Assembly: GCF_030403745.1 (NCBI RefSeq)
Contig: NZ_JAQMWP010000002.1
Location: 248,001-312,000 of the forward strand
DNA length: 64,000 nt
Reading direction: 5' to 3'
Source of the DNA: Streptomyces sp. S.PB5
Lineage (GTDB): Bacteria; Actinomycetota; Actinomycetes; Streptomycetales; Streptomycetaceae
The notes beneath the pieces are model-generated. The model saw nothing but the letters and a program-made list of their open reading frames with translations, did no database searches and was not told the origin of the DNA. A program made the translations under genes and the position numbers. Below are positions 24,980-35,930 of this stretch, piece by piece; positions within the stretch are counted from its first letter, which is position 1, and every line of letters begins with the position of its first letter.

Positions 24980-25023
24980 GCGCATTTCGGGGGGTCCGTC
25001 CGGGTGACGGACCTGACGATGCG

Positions 25024-25221
25024 TCAACGCCGCCTGGCGGTACGGGTGCGGCGCCACCCGAAAGGTCCGGGCAAATCCACCGATGTCGTACGACGTCCTG
25101 TGCTGCTGTGGGTCCGGCGCGGACCGTGACTGCCGCCGGTGGTGATGGACCAGGAGCGCCGGTTGATGTTCAGCCGCACGCCGGGCAGGATCCGGAAACT
25201 CTTGCGGAATGTGAGGGGCAT
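25024..25221 (-). CDS. DUF4236 family small protein
   Basis: A 65-residue basic protein, MPLTFRKSFRILPGVRLNIN, then SWSITTGG and TTSVDLPGPFGW, which follows the DUF4236 pattern (short glycine-turn beta repeats). GGGAGG precedes the ATG at 25221 by 6 nt. Function is unknown. It is upstream of, and on the same strand as, the XRE-murA gene but 70 bp away with an operator between. Confidence 0.75.
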   Translation of the reverse strand: MPLTFRKSFRILPGVRLNINRRSWSITTGGSHGPRRTHSSTGRRTTSVDLPGPFGWRRTRTARRR

Positions 25222-25421
25222 CTGTGCCTCCCGTCGGGGTTGCGAACGTACCTGTCGGTTACCCCGACTTGGCGAGCTGATGGCCGAACGTTGCGCGGTC
25301 GGCCAGGTTCACGCCGCGCCGACGGCCGGGTTCGGCCGGATAATCACGGGGGTGGTGTCGGCCGTGTGGGACATCACAAACGGAGGCCGGGCATGACCAT
25401 CCAGCCCCCGTGTACTAGAGT

Positions 25422-25439
25422 TATCTCGACATCGAGATA
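25422..25439 (+). promoter_or_regulatory. Perfect 18-bp palindrome before acnA
   Basis: TATCTCGA-CA-TCGAGATA, about 140 bp upstream of the acnA start. It matches the palindrome before the XRE-murA gene in both outer half-sites. Confidence 0.65.
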
Positions 25440-25492
25440 TCTGCCTAGGCGCACCGCAGCCGCCGCATCGCCACCCCGGTGGTAAGGGTTAC

Positions 25493-28295
<2,803 letters not shown>

Positions 28296-28307
28296 TCCTT
28301 CCCAGGA

Positions 28308-28340
28308 GGGCCGCATCCCCGCTGGACGGGGATGCGGCCC
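28308..28340 (+). terminator. Strong hairpin terminator after acnA
   Basis: Perfect 14-bp stem, GGGCCGCATCCCCG with CGGGGATGCGGCCC, 5-nt loop, starting 12 bp after the acnA stop. Confidence 0.85.
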
Positions 28341-28451
28341 TTCGCCGTGTCCGCGCACGGAACGCCCGGGTCATCACCCACGGGCCACCTGCCGACCACG
28401 GTCCAGGCCCGCGCACCGCCCGCGCTCAGACCTCGGCTGCGGATTTCGGCC

Positions 28452-29195
28452 TCAGACCTCGGCCACCAGCAGCCGGTAGCCGACGTCGAAGGTCTCGTGG
28501 GCGAGCAGCTCGCCATGACGGGCCTGCCAGCGGCCCGAGTCGAGGTCGTCCGCGAGCCGGGCGAGCCCCGGTGCGAGGGCGGACGGGGCGGGCTGGGACA
28601 GCAGGGAGATGCCCGCGCGGACCCGGGGGTCGAGGTAGGCACGGGGGCGGCGCCAGTACGCGGCGGCGAATCCGTCCGTGCAGTCGTGGGGGACCGGAAC
28701 CGGTTCCGCACGCGCCCCACCGAGCAGTCCGGCCAGCCGGTCCACGGAAACGGCCCGGGCGTCGTCGAACGCGGCCGCCTCCGGGAGATACTCCCGCACC
28801 AGCCAGAACCGCTCGCGGAACACCTCCTGATCCCACGTCAGCACGACGACACGCCGGCGCGCGACCCGACGCAGCTCGGCGATCCCGGCCACCGGGTCGG
28901 ACCAGTGGTGGACCGTGAGCAGCGCCATGACCGCGTCGACGGCACCGTCCCGCAGCGGCAGACGCTCCGCGACGGCCTCCACGGCGGGCGCGGACCCCGC
29001 GGGCCGCTGGGCGATCATCACCCGGCTGGGCTCGACCGCGAGCACGGTCCGCGCCGGTTCGTAGGAACCGGTCCCCGCCCCGACATTGACCACATCGGCG
29101 ACACCCCCGAGGGCGGCATGCACCTGGGCGGCGATACGGGCGTCGGGACGCCGGGTACGGGAGTAGGTGGCGCCGAGGGTGTCGTAGGTGGGCAT
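28452..29195 (-). CDS. SAM-dependent methyltransferase, class I
   Basis: A 247-residue methyltransferase. Motif I is VVNVGAGTGSYEP (about residues 35-47), followed by VLAVEPSRVMIAQRP, AERLPLRDGAVDAVMALLTVHHWSDP and LRRVARRRVVVLTWDQ, as in UbiE/Coq5-like small-molecule methyltransferases. The substrate is not predictable. The ATG at 29195 (MPTYDTLGATYSRTRRPD) is typical of this group; longer open sequence upstream is repeat DNA. It is divergent from the HD protein. Confidence 0.82.
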   Translation of the reverse strand: MPTYDTLGATYSRTRRPDARIAAQVHAALGGVADVVNVGAGTGSYEPARTVLAVEPSRVMIAQRPAGSAPAVEAVAERLPLRDGAVDAVMALLTVHHWSDPVAGIAELRRVARRRVVVLTWDQEVFRERFWLVREYLPEAAAFDDARAVSVDRLAGLLGGARAEPVPVPHDCTDGFAAAYWRRPRAYLDPRVRAGISLLSQPAPSALAPGLARLADDLDSGRWQARHGELLAHETFDVGYRLLVAEV

Positions 29196-29244
29196 GCGGC
29201 CATCATCCGCCGGGGAGGGCGGAGTTGGAGGAGCCGACGTCGAA

Positions 29245-29660
29245 CGCGCCCTCGCCGGAGGCGGGTGGGCCGGCGGATGGATGCCTGGCGGTGAGTGCTT
29301 GGCGGTAGGTGCAGGCCGGTGAGTGACTGGCGGTGGGTGCCTGCTGGCGGATGCCTGCCGGTGGGCGGCGCGGGGCGGATACGACGGCTCCAAGCCGACC
29401 GGAGGGCCACGGCGGTCGAGTTGGCCGAGGCGGTCGGGTCGGCCGAGACGGCTGGGCGGGCTGGGACGGCCGTGTTGGTCACGACGGCTGTCACGGCCAC
29501 GGTCGCCACCGCGGACCGGGTCGCCTGCCACCGCCAGGACGGTCGGGACGCCCCCGGACCGCCGCGACGGCCACGACGGCCGCAACGGCCACGACCGGTG
29601 GTGACGGGCACGAAACGACCACCGCACCGGCCCAGCCTCCACAGACCATCGAAGCCCCCT
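29245..29660. repeat. Degenerate repeat tract between methyltransferase and HD genes
   Basis: 29245-29370 is made of diverged units around GGCGGTGAGTG and CTGGCGGATGCCTGCCGG. 29390-29630 is a second tract rich in GGCCACGACGGCC- and GGTCGGGTCGGCC-like words. Frames are open by composition only. The first part resembles, in reverse complement, the CACTCACCnGCC words of the vanK-vanJ tract. Confidence 0.55.
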
Positions 29661-29702
29661 CCGCCCACCCCAACTCGGCCCCGTCACCCCTACCCTGTCC
29701 AG

Positions 29703-30284
29703 GTGACGCCCCCCGATCTCCTCCAGCGAGCCCTCGACGAGCCGCCCCTGCGCCAACTCCCGTCCCCCGCAGCGGACTTGCTGCGCGAGCTCGATGCGTC
29801 GCCGCGTCTGGTCGCCCACCTGAGGGCCGTGCACGACGTGGCGTACCGGATCGTCGAGTGGGTGGCGGAGCGGTACCCCGCGCTGCCGCTCGACCGTGAA
29901 GCCGTACTGTTCGGCGCGGCCACGCACGACATCGGCAAGACCACGCATGTCGCCGAACTCTCCGGCCCGGGCTCGGCACACGAGAACGCCGGCCGTGACC
30001 TGCTCCTGGAGCACGGCGTCCCCCCGTACCTCGCCCGCTTCGCCGCCACCCACGCCGGCTGGACCCTGCCGGACGTCGGCGTCGAGGACCTGCTGGTGAG
30101 CCTCGCCGACAAGATCTGGAAGAACAAGCGCGTCCCGGACCTGGAGGATCTGGTGGTCGGACGGCTGGTTGAGACGAGCGGCCGCGCGGTGTGGGAGGAG
30201 TTCCTGGCCCTCGACGACCTGCTGACGTCGGTGGGGGAGGGCGCCGGCGCGAGGCTGGCCTTCCAGGCGTCGTACCCGGTCTGA
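29703..30284 (+). CDS. HD domain-containing protein
   Basis: A 193-residue HD-superfamily metal-dependent phosphohydrolase-like protein. HLRAVHDVAYRIVEW gives the first His, LFGAATHDIGKTTHVAEL the HD pair with Lys, and LLVSLADKIWKNKRV the late Asp. The GTG at 29703 follows a TACCCT hexamer by 7 nt with no Shine-Dalgarno sequence, which fits a leaderless transcript. Substrate unknown; nucleotides are common for the fold. Confidence 0.78.
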   Translation: MTPPDLLQRALDEPPLRQLPSPAADLLRELDASPRLVAHLRAVHDVAYRIVEWVAERYPALPLDREAVLFGAATHDIGKTTHVAELSGPGSAHENAGRDLLLEHGVPPYLARFAATHAGWTLPDVGVEDLLVSLADKIWKNKRVPDLEDLVVGRLVETSGRAVWEEFLALDDLLTSVGEGAGARLAFQASYPV

Positions 30285-30456
30285 ACGACCCCGCCCGACC
30301 CCAGCCGCATCGGCCCTCCAGAAAGTCCCCGCGCGCCTTCTCCCGTACGGCGTCCAGGGCCTCCTCGGTCACCACGGCACGCCACTGACGCCCAGCCCTC
30401 CTGCGCCACCCGTTTACACCTGCCTCCGTTCGCGCTACCTTCCGCAACAGGCGGGG
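30285..30456. other. Intergenic region upstream of the LPMO gene
   Basis: No gene is supported. A short minus-strand frame reads QWRAVVTEEALDAVREKARG, which looks protein-like, but I find no start or family; it may be a gene remnant. The CebR-type box follows at 30457. Confidence 0.35.
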
Positions 30457-30470
30457 TGGGAGCGCTCCCA
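30457..30470 (+). promoter_or_regulatory. CebR-type cellulose-utilisation operator
   Basis: TGGGAGCGCTCCCA, a perfect 14-bp palindrome identical to the known CebR (LacI-family) site controlling cellulase genes in streptomycetes. It is 109 bp before the LPMO start. Confidence 0.88.
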
Positions 30471-30578
30471 CCCGGGTGGACCGGAACCTGCCCGAAAGGA
30501 CCCACCCACCCCGCCCATCCATACGCACGCACCGCACACACCCGCACGGCCCGTACCCAGGCAACGGACTGGACTGTC

Positions 30579-31667
30579 ATGATCCTGACAAAATCAGCGG
30601 CGTCCCCGGGTCGCCGATTAACGCTCCCCACGCGCGCGAGAGCCTTCTTCCTCGTCATGATCTCCCTGCTCGCCACGGTCCCGGCCCTCGCCCTGGTGAT
30701 GTCGACCGGCGGCGCGGCGGAGGCCCACGGCACCCCGATGAAGCCCGGCAGCCGCACCTTCCTGTGCTGGCAGGACGGTTTGACCGACACCGGGGAGATC
30801 AAACCGGTCAACCCGGCCTGCAAGAACGCCCAGGCGGTCAGCGGCACCACGCCGTTCTACAACTGGTTCTCCGTACTGCGCTCGGACGGTGCCGGCCGCA
30901 CCCGCGGCTTCGTCCCGGACGGTCAGCTGTGCAGCGGCGGCAACACCAACTTCACCGGCTTCAACGCCCCTCGCAACGACTGGCCGTTGACCCACCTCAC
31001 CGCGGGCGCGACCGTCGACTTCTCCTACAACGCCTGGGCCGCGCACCCGGGTTGGTTCTACATCTATGTCACCAAGGACGGCTTCGACCCGACCCGGAAC
31101 CTCACCTGGAACGACATCGAGGACCGGCCCTTCCTCTCCGTCGACCACCCGCCGCTCAACGGCAGCCCCGGCACCGTCGAGGCCGACTACGCCTGGACCG
31201 GGCAGCTTCCGGCCGGCAAGTCGGGCCGCCACATCATCTACATGGTCTGGCAGCGCTCGGACAGCGCCGAGACCTTCTACTCCTGCTCCGACGTCGTCTT
31301 CGACGGCGGCAACGGCGAGGTCACCGGCATCCATGAACCGGGCGACCCCGCCGACCCGGTGCCCGGCACCTGCACCGCCACCCGCCGCACGACCGGCAAC
31401 TGGAGCGGCGGCTACCAGTCCGAGGTGACCGTCACCAACTCCGGTGACGTCCCGATGCTCGGCTGGATGGTCGACTGGACGCTTCCGGCCGGCCAGACGG
31501 TCAACAGCCTCTGGAGCGGCAACGCGACCTACACCGGCCAGAACGTCATGGTCCACAACGCCGACTGGAACGGCTCGCTCGGTCCGGGCCAGAGCGCGAC
31601 GTTCGGCTACGTCGTCTCCGGCGCCGGCGGCGATACGGCCACGACCCTGCCCTGCCGGGTCGGCTGA
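30579..31667 (+). CDS. Secreted AA10 lytic polysaccharide monooxygenase with CBM2
   Basis: A 362-residue precursor. The signal peptide (hydrophobic core about 22-42) ends at AEA, leaving His50 as residue 1 of the mature enzyme; this His and the one in NAWAAHPGWFYIYV form the copper histidine brace. The AA10 domain continues to YMVWQRSDSAETFYSCSDVVF. After a Pro/Asp linker a cellulose-binding CBM2 fills about residues 265-362 (CTATRRTTGNWSGGYQSEVTVTN). It should cleave cellulose oxidatively outside the cell. The start is ATG 30579 without a strong Shine-Dalgarno sequence. Expression is probably released from CebR by cello-oligosaccharides through the box at 30457. Confidence 0.93.
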   Translation: MILTKSAASPGRRLTLPTRARAFFLVMISLLATVPALALVMSTGGAAEAHGTPMKPGSRTFLCWQDGLTDTGEIKPVNPACKNAQAVSGTTPFYNWFSVLRSDGAGRTRGFVPDGQLCSGGNTNFTGFNAPRNDWPLTHLTAGATVDFSYNAWAAHPGWFYIYVTKDGFDPTRNLTWNDIEDRPFLSVDHPPLNGSPGTVEADYAWTGQLPAGKSGRHIIYMVWQRSDSAETFYSCSDVVFDGGNGEVTGIHEPGDPADPVPGTCTATRRTTGNWSGGYQSEVTVTNSGDVPMLGWMVDWTLPAGQTVNSLWSGNATYTGQNVMVHNADWNGSLGPGQSATFGYVVSGAGGDTATTLPCRVG

Positions 31668-31682
31668 GCCGAACCATGGCCA

Positions 31683-31718
31683 GGGACCCGGCGGCCTTCC
31701 CCCATCCCGCCGGGTCCC
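31683..31718 (+). terminator. Hairpin terminator after the LPMO gene
   Basis: A 12-bp perfect stem GGGACCCGGCGG/CCGCCGGGTCCC with a 12-nt loop, 15 bp after the stop. Confidence 0.8.
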
Positions 31719-31775
31719 CTCCGTCACCGGCGGCCTTCCGTATGATGATGCGCATGATCACGTACCGAAAGGCCC

Positions 31776-32243
31776 ATGCCGCGTAGCCGGCCCGGCGCGC
31801 TGCGCGCCCGACGATCTCCCCGGCAGCCGTGGACGCTGCCCCCGCACCGCATCCACGGGCTCTCCTCCCGGACCAGCGTCGCCATAGACCGGGTGGAGAC
31901 CCTCTCGGACGACTACTACGTCTACCCTGGCGCCACCGACCACGCACTCCGCCGCTACCGGGCGTTTCTCCATGGGGCGCAACGCCGCCCCGGCTACCCG
32001 CAGGCGACCGGGTGCTCGTGCCGCGGCTGCTCGTTCGAGGACGTACGGCACGCCCGTGACGTACTCGACGACGTTCTGCGGCAGCTTCCTCCGCGGCCTC
32101 GCGCCGAACTGGCCCGCCGGGTGCGGGTCCTGGACGTCCGATATCGGCAGCTCACCCTGCCTGATCCGTTCGCGGGGCAACGGCAGTGGCGTGCCGACCG
32201 CTGGTGGCGCCGTCGGCTCGCCCTCGGGCAGGAAGGCCGATGA
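31776..32243 (+). CDS. Conserved-looking hypothetical protein
   Basis: A 155-residue protein of no family I can name. It has a basic N-terminus, VETLSDDYYVYPGATDHALRRYRAFLHG, then a cysteine cluster CSCRGCSFEDVRHARDVLDDVLR that could bind metal, and an Arg/Trp-rich end. GAAAGG precedes the ATG at 31776. It has no evident link to its neighbours. Confidence 0.6.
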   Translation: MPRSRPGALRARRSPRQPWTLPPHRIHGLSSRTSVAIDRVETLSDDYYVYPGATDHALRRYRAFLHGAQRRPGYPQATGCSCRGCSFEDVRHARDVLDDVLRQLPPRPRAELARRVRVLDVRYRQLTLPDPFAGQRQWRADRWWRRRLALGQEGR

Positions 32244-32360
32244 GGTCCCCTTGAGACTCGGTGCGGACCCGGTGGACACCCCCACCGGGTCCGCGAGCCG
32301 GGCAGGCGGGGGAGTCCCTGCCCGGGTGTTGGTTGGCCGTTGGCGACGACGTGTCGTTCG

Positions 32361-32372
32361 GACAACGTTGTC
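32361..32372 (+). promoter_or_regulatory. LacI-type palindrome before GH92 gene 1
   Basis: GACAACGTTGTC, a perfect 12-bp palindrome, identical to 53897-53908 before the second GH92 gene. A TAAACC stretch follows 18 bp later and may be the -10 region. Confidence 0.7.
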
Positions 32373-32484
32373 GAGTGGTCTAAACCTCACTTTACCGTGT
32401 CAACGGACATCGAAGTCAAGCGAGTTGGGATTGGCCCGTCCGGGTGCTGCCCCCGCGTGGCCGTACGCCCGCCCGCCGCCCTGC

Positions 32485-35400
32485 GTGGTACGGCTGGCGC
32501 ACGTGAAGTGCCTGATCATCGCCGCCGCCCTCGCCCTCACCGGCATCGCCCCCACCACCGCACCACCCGAACCGGTCGACGACCCCACGCCGTACGTCGA
32601 CCCCCTCATCGGCACCCGAAACGGCGGCAACGTCTTCCCCGGCGCCGTCACCCCCTTCGGCATGCTCTCCTGGAGCCCCGAGAACACCTGGGGCGACGCC
32701 ACCCTCCCCCACTCTCGACTTCGCTCGAGCGGGGGGACCCCCATCGCCGCGCCCGGCGGTTACCACTACGACGCCACCCGCATCCGCGGCTTCAGCCTCA
32801 CGCACATGTCCGGCACCGGCTGCGCGGGCGGCAGCGGCGACATCCCGTTCTTCCCGTACGCCGGCGAGGTCACCTCCTCGCCCGCGAGCGACACCGAGGA
32901 CGCGGTGTACGCCGCCGACTTCACCCACGCCGACGAGACCGCCGAGCCGGGCCACTACAAGGTCGGCCTCGCCTCCGGAGTCACCGCCGACCTCACGGCC
33001 ACCGCCCGCACGGGCTCGGCCCGCTTCACCTATCCCGCCGACAAGCCCGCCTCACTGCTGATCCGCACGGCCAACTCCGAGGTGGGCTCGACCGATTCAC
33101 GGATCGAGATCGACCCGGACGCCCGCACGGTCTCCGGCTCGGTCACCTCCGGCAACTTCTGCGGCCACCTCGACCCCGAGGGCCGACGCGCCTACTACAC
33201 CCTCCACTTCACCGCCCGCTTCGACCGCGCCTTCAAGGAGACGGGCACCTGGGAGGACGCCCGGCTCAGCCCCGGTTCCCGAAACGCGTCCGGCGGCACC
33301 GGCGGCTTCGCCGACGCCGGCCGGCCCGTCGCGGGCAAAGGAGCGGGCGGATATGTCGAGTTCGCGCCCGGCGCCGGTCCGGTCAACGTCAAGGTGGGCA
33401 TCTCCTACGTCAGCCGAGCGGGCGCCGAGGCGAATCTGACGGTGGAGAACCCGCCGTACCGCACCTTCGACGATGTACGGGAAGCCGCGCGCGACGCCTG
33501 GCGCGACCGTCTGGACGCGATCCGCGTGGGCGGCGGCACGGAGTCCGAACGCACCGTCTTCTACACCGCGCTCTACCACTCCCTCCTGCATCCGAACATC
33601 ATCAGCGACGCCGACGGTCGCTACCGGGGCCCCGACGGCGAGCCGCACACCACCACCCGCCACGCCCAGTACGGCACCTTTTCCGGCTGGGACGTCTACC
33701 GCGACCAGGTGCAACTGCTCACCCTCCTGGACCCGCGCACCGGCTCCGACATCGCCCAGTCCCTGTACGAACTGGCCCAGCAGAACGACGGCATCTGGGA
33801 CCGCTGGCTGCACGGCGCGAGCGGCACCCACGTCATGAACGGCGACCCCTCACCCATCGCACTGGCCGGCATCCATGCCTTCGGCGGCACGGACTTCGAC
33901 GTGAGCGGCGCACTCGCCTCGCTCACGAAGGCGGCGACAGTGCCGACGGCCAAGGACCTGTCGGCGGCCGGGCGCCCTGTGCTGTCGGTCGGCCAACGCC
34001 CGTCCCTGGACCAGTACTTGGAGCGGCACTACATGCCGTCCGTCTCCAACGCCTGGGGCGGCGCGGCCGAGACCCTGGAGATGTCCGGCGCGGACTTCGC
34101 GCTCTCCCAACTGTCCGCGGCGGCAGGGAAGAAGAGACAGGCCGCCGACTTCGCCGCCCGCTCCCAGTGGTGGCAGAACACCTTCAATCTCGCGGCCACC
34201 CCCGACGGCGGCTACATCGCCAACCGCAACGCCGACGGCAGTTGGGTCACCGGTTTCACCCCGGCCACCGGCAACGGATTCGTCGAGGGCACGGCGGCCC
34301 AGTACACCTGGATGGTCCAGCACAACCCGGCCGGCCTCTTCGCCGCGATGGGCGGCAGGAAGCAGGCCGAGGCCCGCCTGGACGCCTTCTTCCGTAAACC
34401 GGACGGCAGTTGGGCCTTCACCGGCGCCGGCGGCGAGAAGTCCGAACTGGACAACGAGCCCTCGATCAACATCCCCTACCTGTACGCCTACGCGGGCGCC
34501 CCGGCCAAGACGCAGGAGACCGTCCGGGCGGCGATGCGACAGCTCTGGTCCACTCAGCCGGGCGGCATCCCGGGCAACGACGACCTCGGCGCGATGTCGT
34601 CCTGGTACGTCTTCTCCGCGCTCGGCATGTACCCGCAGATCCCCTCCCGGGCCGAACTCGTCCTGGCCTCACCGCTGTTCCCTCGGATCGAGATCGACCG
34701 CCCGCACGGCAACGACATCTCCATCGCCGCGGAGGGCGCCGCCGCGGACGCGCCGTACATCCGCTCCTTGAAGATCGACGACCGGACATCGCAACGCCCC
34801 TGGCTTCCCGCGTCCTTCGTCGCGGACGGCGGCCGCCTCGACTACACCCTCTCCGCCGCCCCACCGGACCACCCCTGGGGCACCGCCCCCGAGGACGCCC
34901 CGCCCTCCTTCCGCGAGGGCGAACAGCCGTACCAGATCGGCGTCGGGCCGACCACGGCGACACTTGCCCCGGGTGGAAGCACCGAGTTCGTCATCAAGGC
35001 CCTGTCGATGAGCGGGGGCGAGGAGCGTTTCCGGGTGGAGACACCCGAGGGCATCACGGCGACACCCGCCGAGGGAAAGGTCGTGGAGGGAACCCGGAAG
35101 ATCACGCTGACGGCCTCCGACGACATCACGCCAGGCTTCTACGACGTGAGGATCACCGTGCCCTCCTACGCCCAACCCGTGGCCCTCACCGTCGCCGCCC
35201 CCGGCACCCTCCTGGCCGCCTACGACAACACCGGTATCTCCGACGACTCCGGCGACCACACCGAGGCCGACTACGACGGCGCGGGCTGGAGCCACTCCCG
35301 CCAGGCCCTGGCCGCAGCGGGCCTGACACCGGGCGAGCGCATCCGGCTGGACGGCCTGACCTTCACCTGGCCGGACTCCCCGAACGGCCGCCCGGACAAC

Positions 35401-35763
35401 GCGTCGGCCACCGGACAGACCCTGGAACTGGCCGAACCAGCGCACCAGTTGGCCTTCGTGGGCAGCGCGGTCTTCGGCAGCCACCGGTCCAGGGCCACGG
35501 TCACCTACACCGACGGCACCACCGACACCATCCCCCTGTCCTTCACCGACTGGACCCTCGACGGCGGAAGCGCCGGCATCCAGTACGACAACAAGGTCGT
35601 GGCCAGGACGACGTACCGCAACATCGCGGGAGCAGGACGAGACCCGGTAGCCACGTACGTCTTCGCCACAGAGCCACACACGGCACCCGAGGGCAAACGC
35701 ATCGCGAGCGCACGCCTGCCGAACGCCCCACGGCTGCACGTGTTCGCGCTCGCCGTCCGCTGA
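32485..35763 (+). CDS. Secreted GH92 alpha-mannosidase
   Basis: About 1092 residues. A Sec-type N-terminus (HVKCLIIAAALALTGIA) leads into the GH92 fold: VDPLIGTRNGGNVFPGAVTPFGM, TRIRGFSLTHMSGTGC, SGWDVYRDQVQLLTLL, DNEPSINIPYLYAYAGAPAKTQE and GNDDLGAMSSWYVFSALGMYP. A C-terminal region from about residue 830 looks like an NEW3/NPCBM-type beta domain. GH92 enzymes are Ca-dependent exo-alpha-mannosidases. The start is weak: GTG 32485 or GTG 32503, neither with a good Shine-Dalgarno sequence. Fourteen residues (LPHSRLRSSGGTPI) between WGDAT and AAPGGYHYD come from an in-frame palindromic element. A LacI-type operator lies upstream. Confidence 0.9.
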   Translation: MVRLAHVKCLIIAAALALTGIAPTTAPPEPVDDPTPYVDPLIGTRNGGNVFPGAVTPFGMLSWSPENTWGDATLPHSRLRSSGGTPIAAPGGYHYDATRIRGFSLTHMSGTGCAGGSGDIPFFPYAGEVTSSPASDTEDAVYAADFTHADETAEPGHYKVGLASGVTADLTATARTGSARFTYPADKPASLLIRTANSEVGSTDSRIEIDPDARTVSGSVTSGNFCGHLDPEGRRAYYTLHFTARFDRAFKETGTWEDARLSPGSRNASGGTGGFADAGRPVAGKGAGGYVEFAPGAGPVNVKVGISYVSRAGAEANLTVENPPYRTFDDVREAARDAWRDRLDAIRVGGGTESERTVFYTALYHSLLHPNIISDADGRYRGPDGEPHTTTRHAQYGTFSGWDVYRDQVQLLTLLDPRTGSDIAQSLYELAQQNDGIWDRWLHGASGTHVMNGDPSPIALAGIHAFGGTDFDVSGALASLTKAATVPTAKDLSAAGRPVLSVGQRPSLDQYLERHYMPSVSNAWGGAAETLEMSGADFALSQLSAAAGKKRQAADFAARSQWWQNTFNLAATPDGGYIANRNADGSWVTGFTPATGNGFVEGTAAQYTWMVQHNPAGLFAAMGGRKQAEARLDAFFRKPDGSWAFTGAGGEKSELDNEPSINIPYLYAYAGAPAKTQETVRAAMRQLWSTQPGGIPGNDDLGAMSSWYVFSALGMYPQIPSRAELVLASPLFPRIEIDRPHGNDISIAAEGAAADAPYIRSLKIDDRTSQRPWLPASFVADGGRLDYTLSAAPPDHPWGTAPEDAPPSFREGEQPYQIGVGPTTATLAPGGSTEFVIKALSMSGGEERFRVETPEGITATPAEGKVVEGTRKITLTASDDITPGFYDVRITVPSYAQPVALTVAAPGTLLAAYDNTGISDDSGDHTEADYDGAGWSHSRQALAAAGLTPGERIRLDGLTFTWPDSPNGRPDNASATGQTLELAEPAHQLAFVGSAVFGSHRSRATVTYTDGTTDTIPLSFTDWTLDGGSAGIQYDNKVVARTTYRNIAGAGRDPVATYVFATEPHTAPEGKRIASARLPNAPRLHVFALAVR
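32704..32745 (+). mobile_element. In-frame palindromic mini-element inside GH92 gene 1
   Basis: 42 bp (14 codons) centred on CTCGACTTCGCTCGAG-like DNA, flanked by a C-run and a matching G-run (ACTCTCGACTTCGCTCGAGC is the core). The host protein would read straight from WGDAT to AAPGGYHYD without it. From memory, near-identical short palindromes recur across Streptomyces genomes. Confidence 0.65.
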
Positions 35764-35813
35764 CCGGAGGGGCCACGGCGCCGCACCGGCGCAACGGCGA
35801 GCAGGGGACGTGT

Positions 35814-35851
35814 CGGGGGGTGTCCGCCCGACCGAGGACGGACACCCCCCG
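35814..35851 (+). terminator. Hairpin terminator after GH92 gene 1
   Basis: A 13-bp perfect stem CGGGGGGTGTCCG/CGGACACCCCCCG, 12-nt loop, about 50 bp past the stop. Confidence 0.8.
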
Positions 35852-35930
35852 GCGCGGCCCCGACCCCCGATGGCGAGTAGTGCGCAACGCGAACCCCACC
35901 CCACCCGCGCAGGCCGCCGCAGGCACCACG

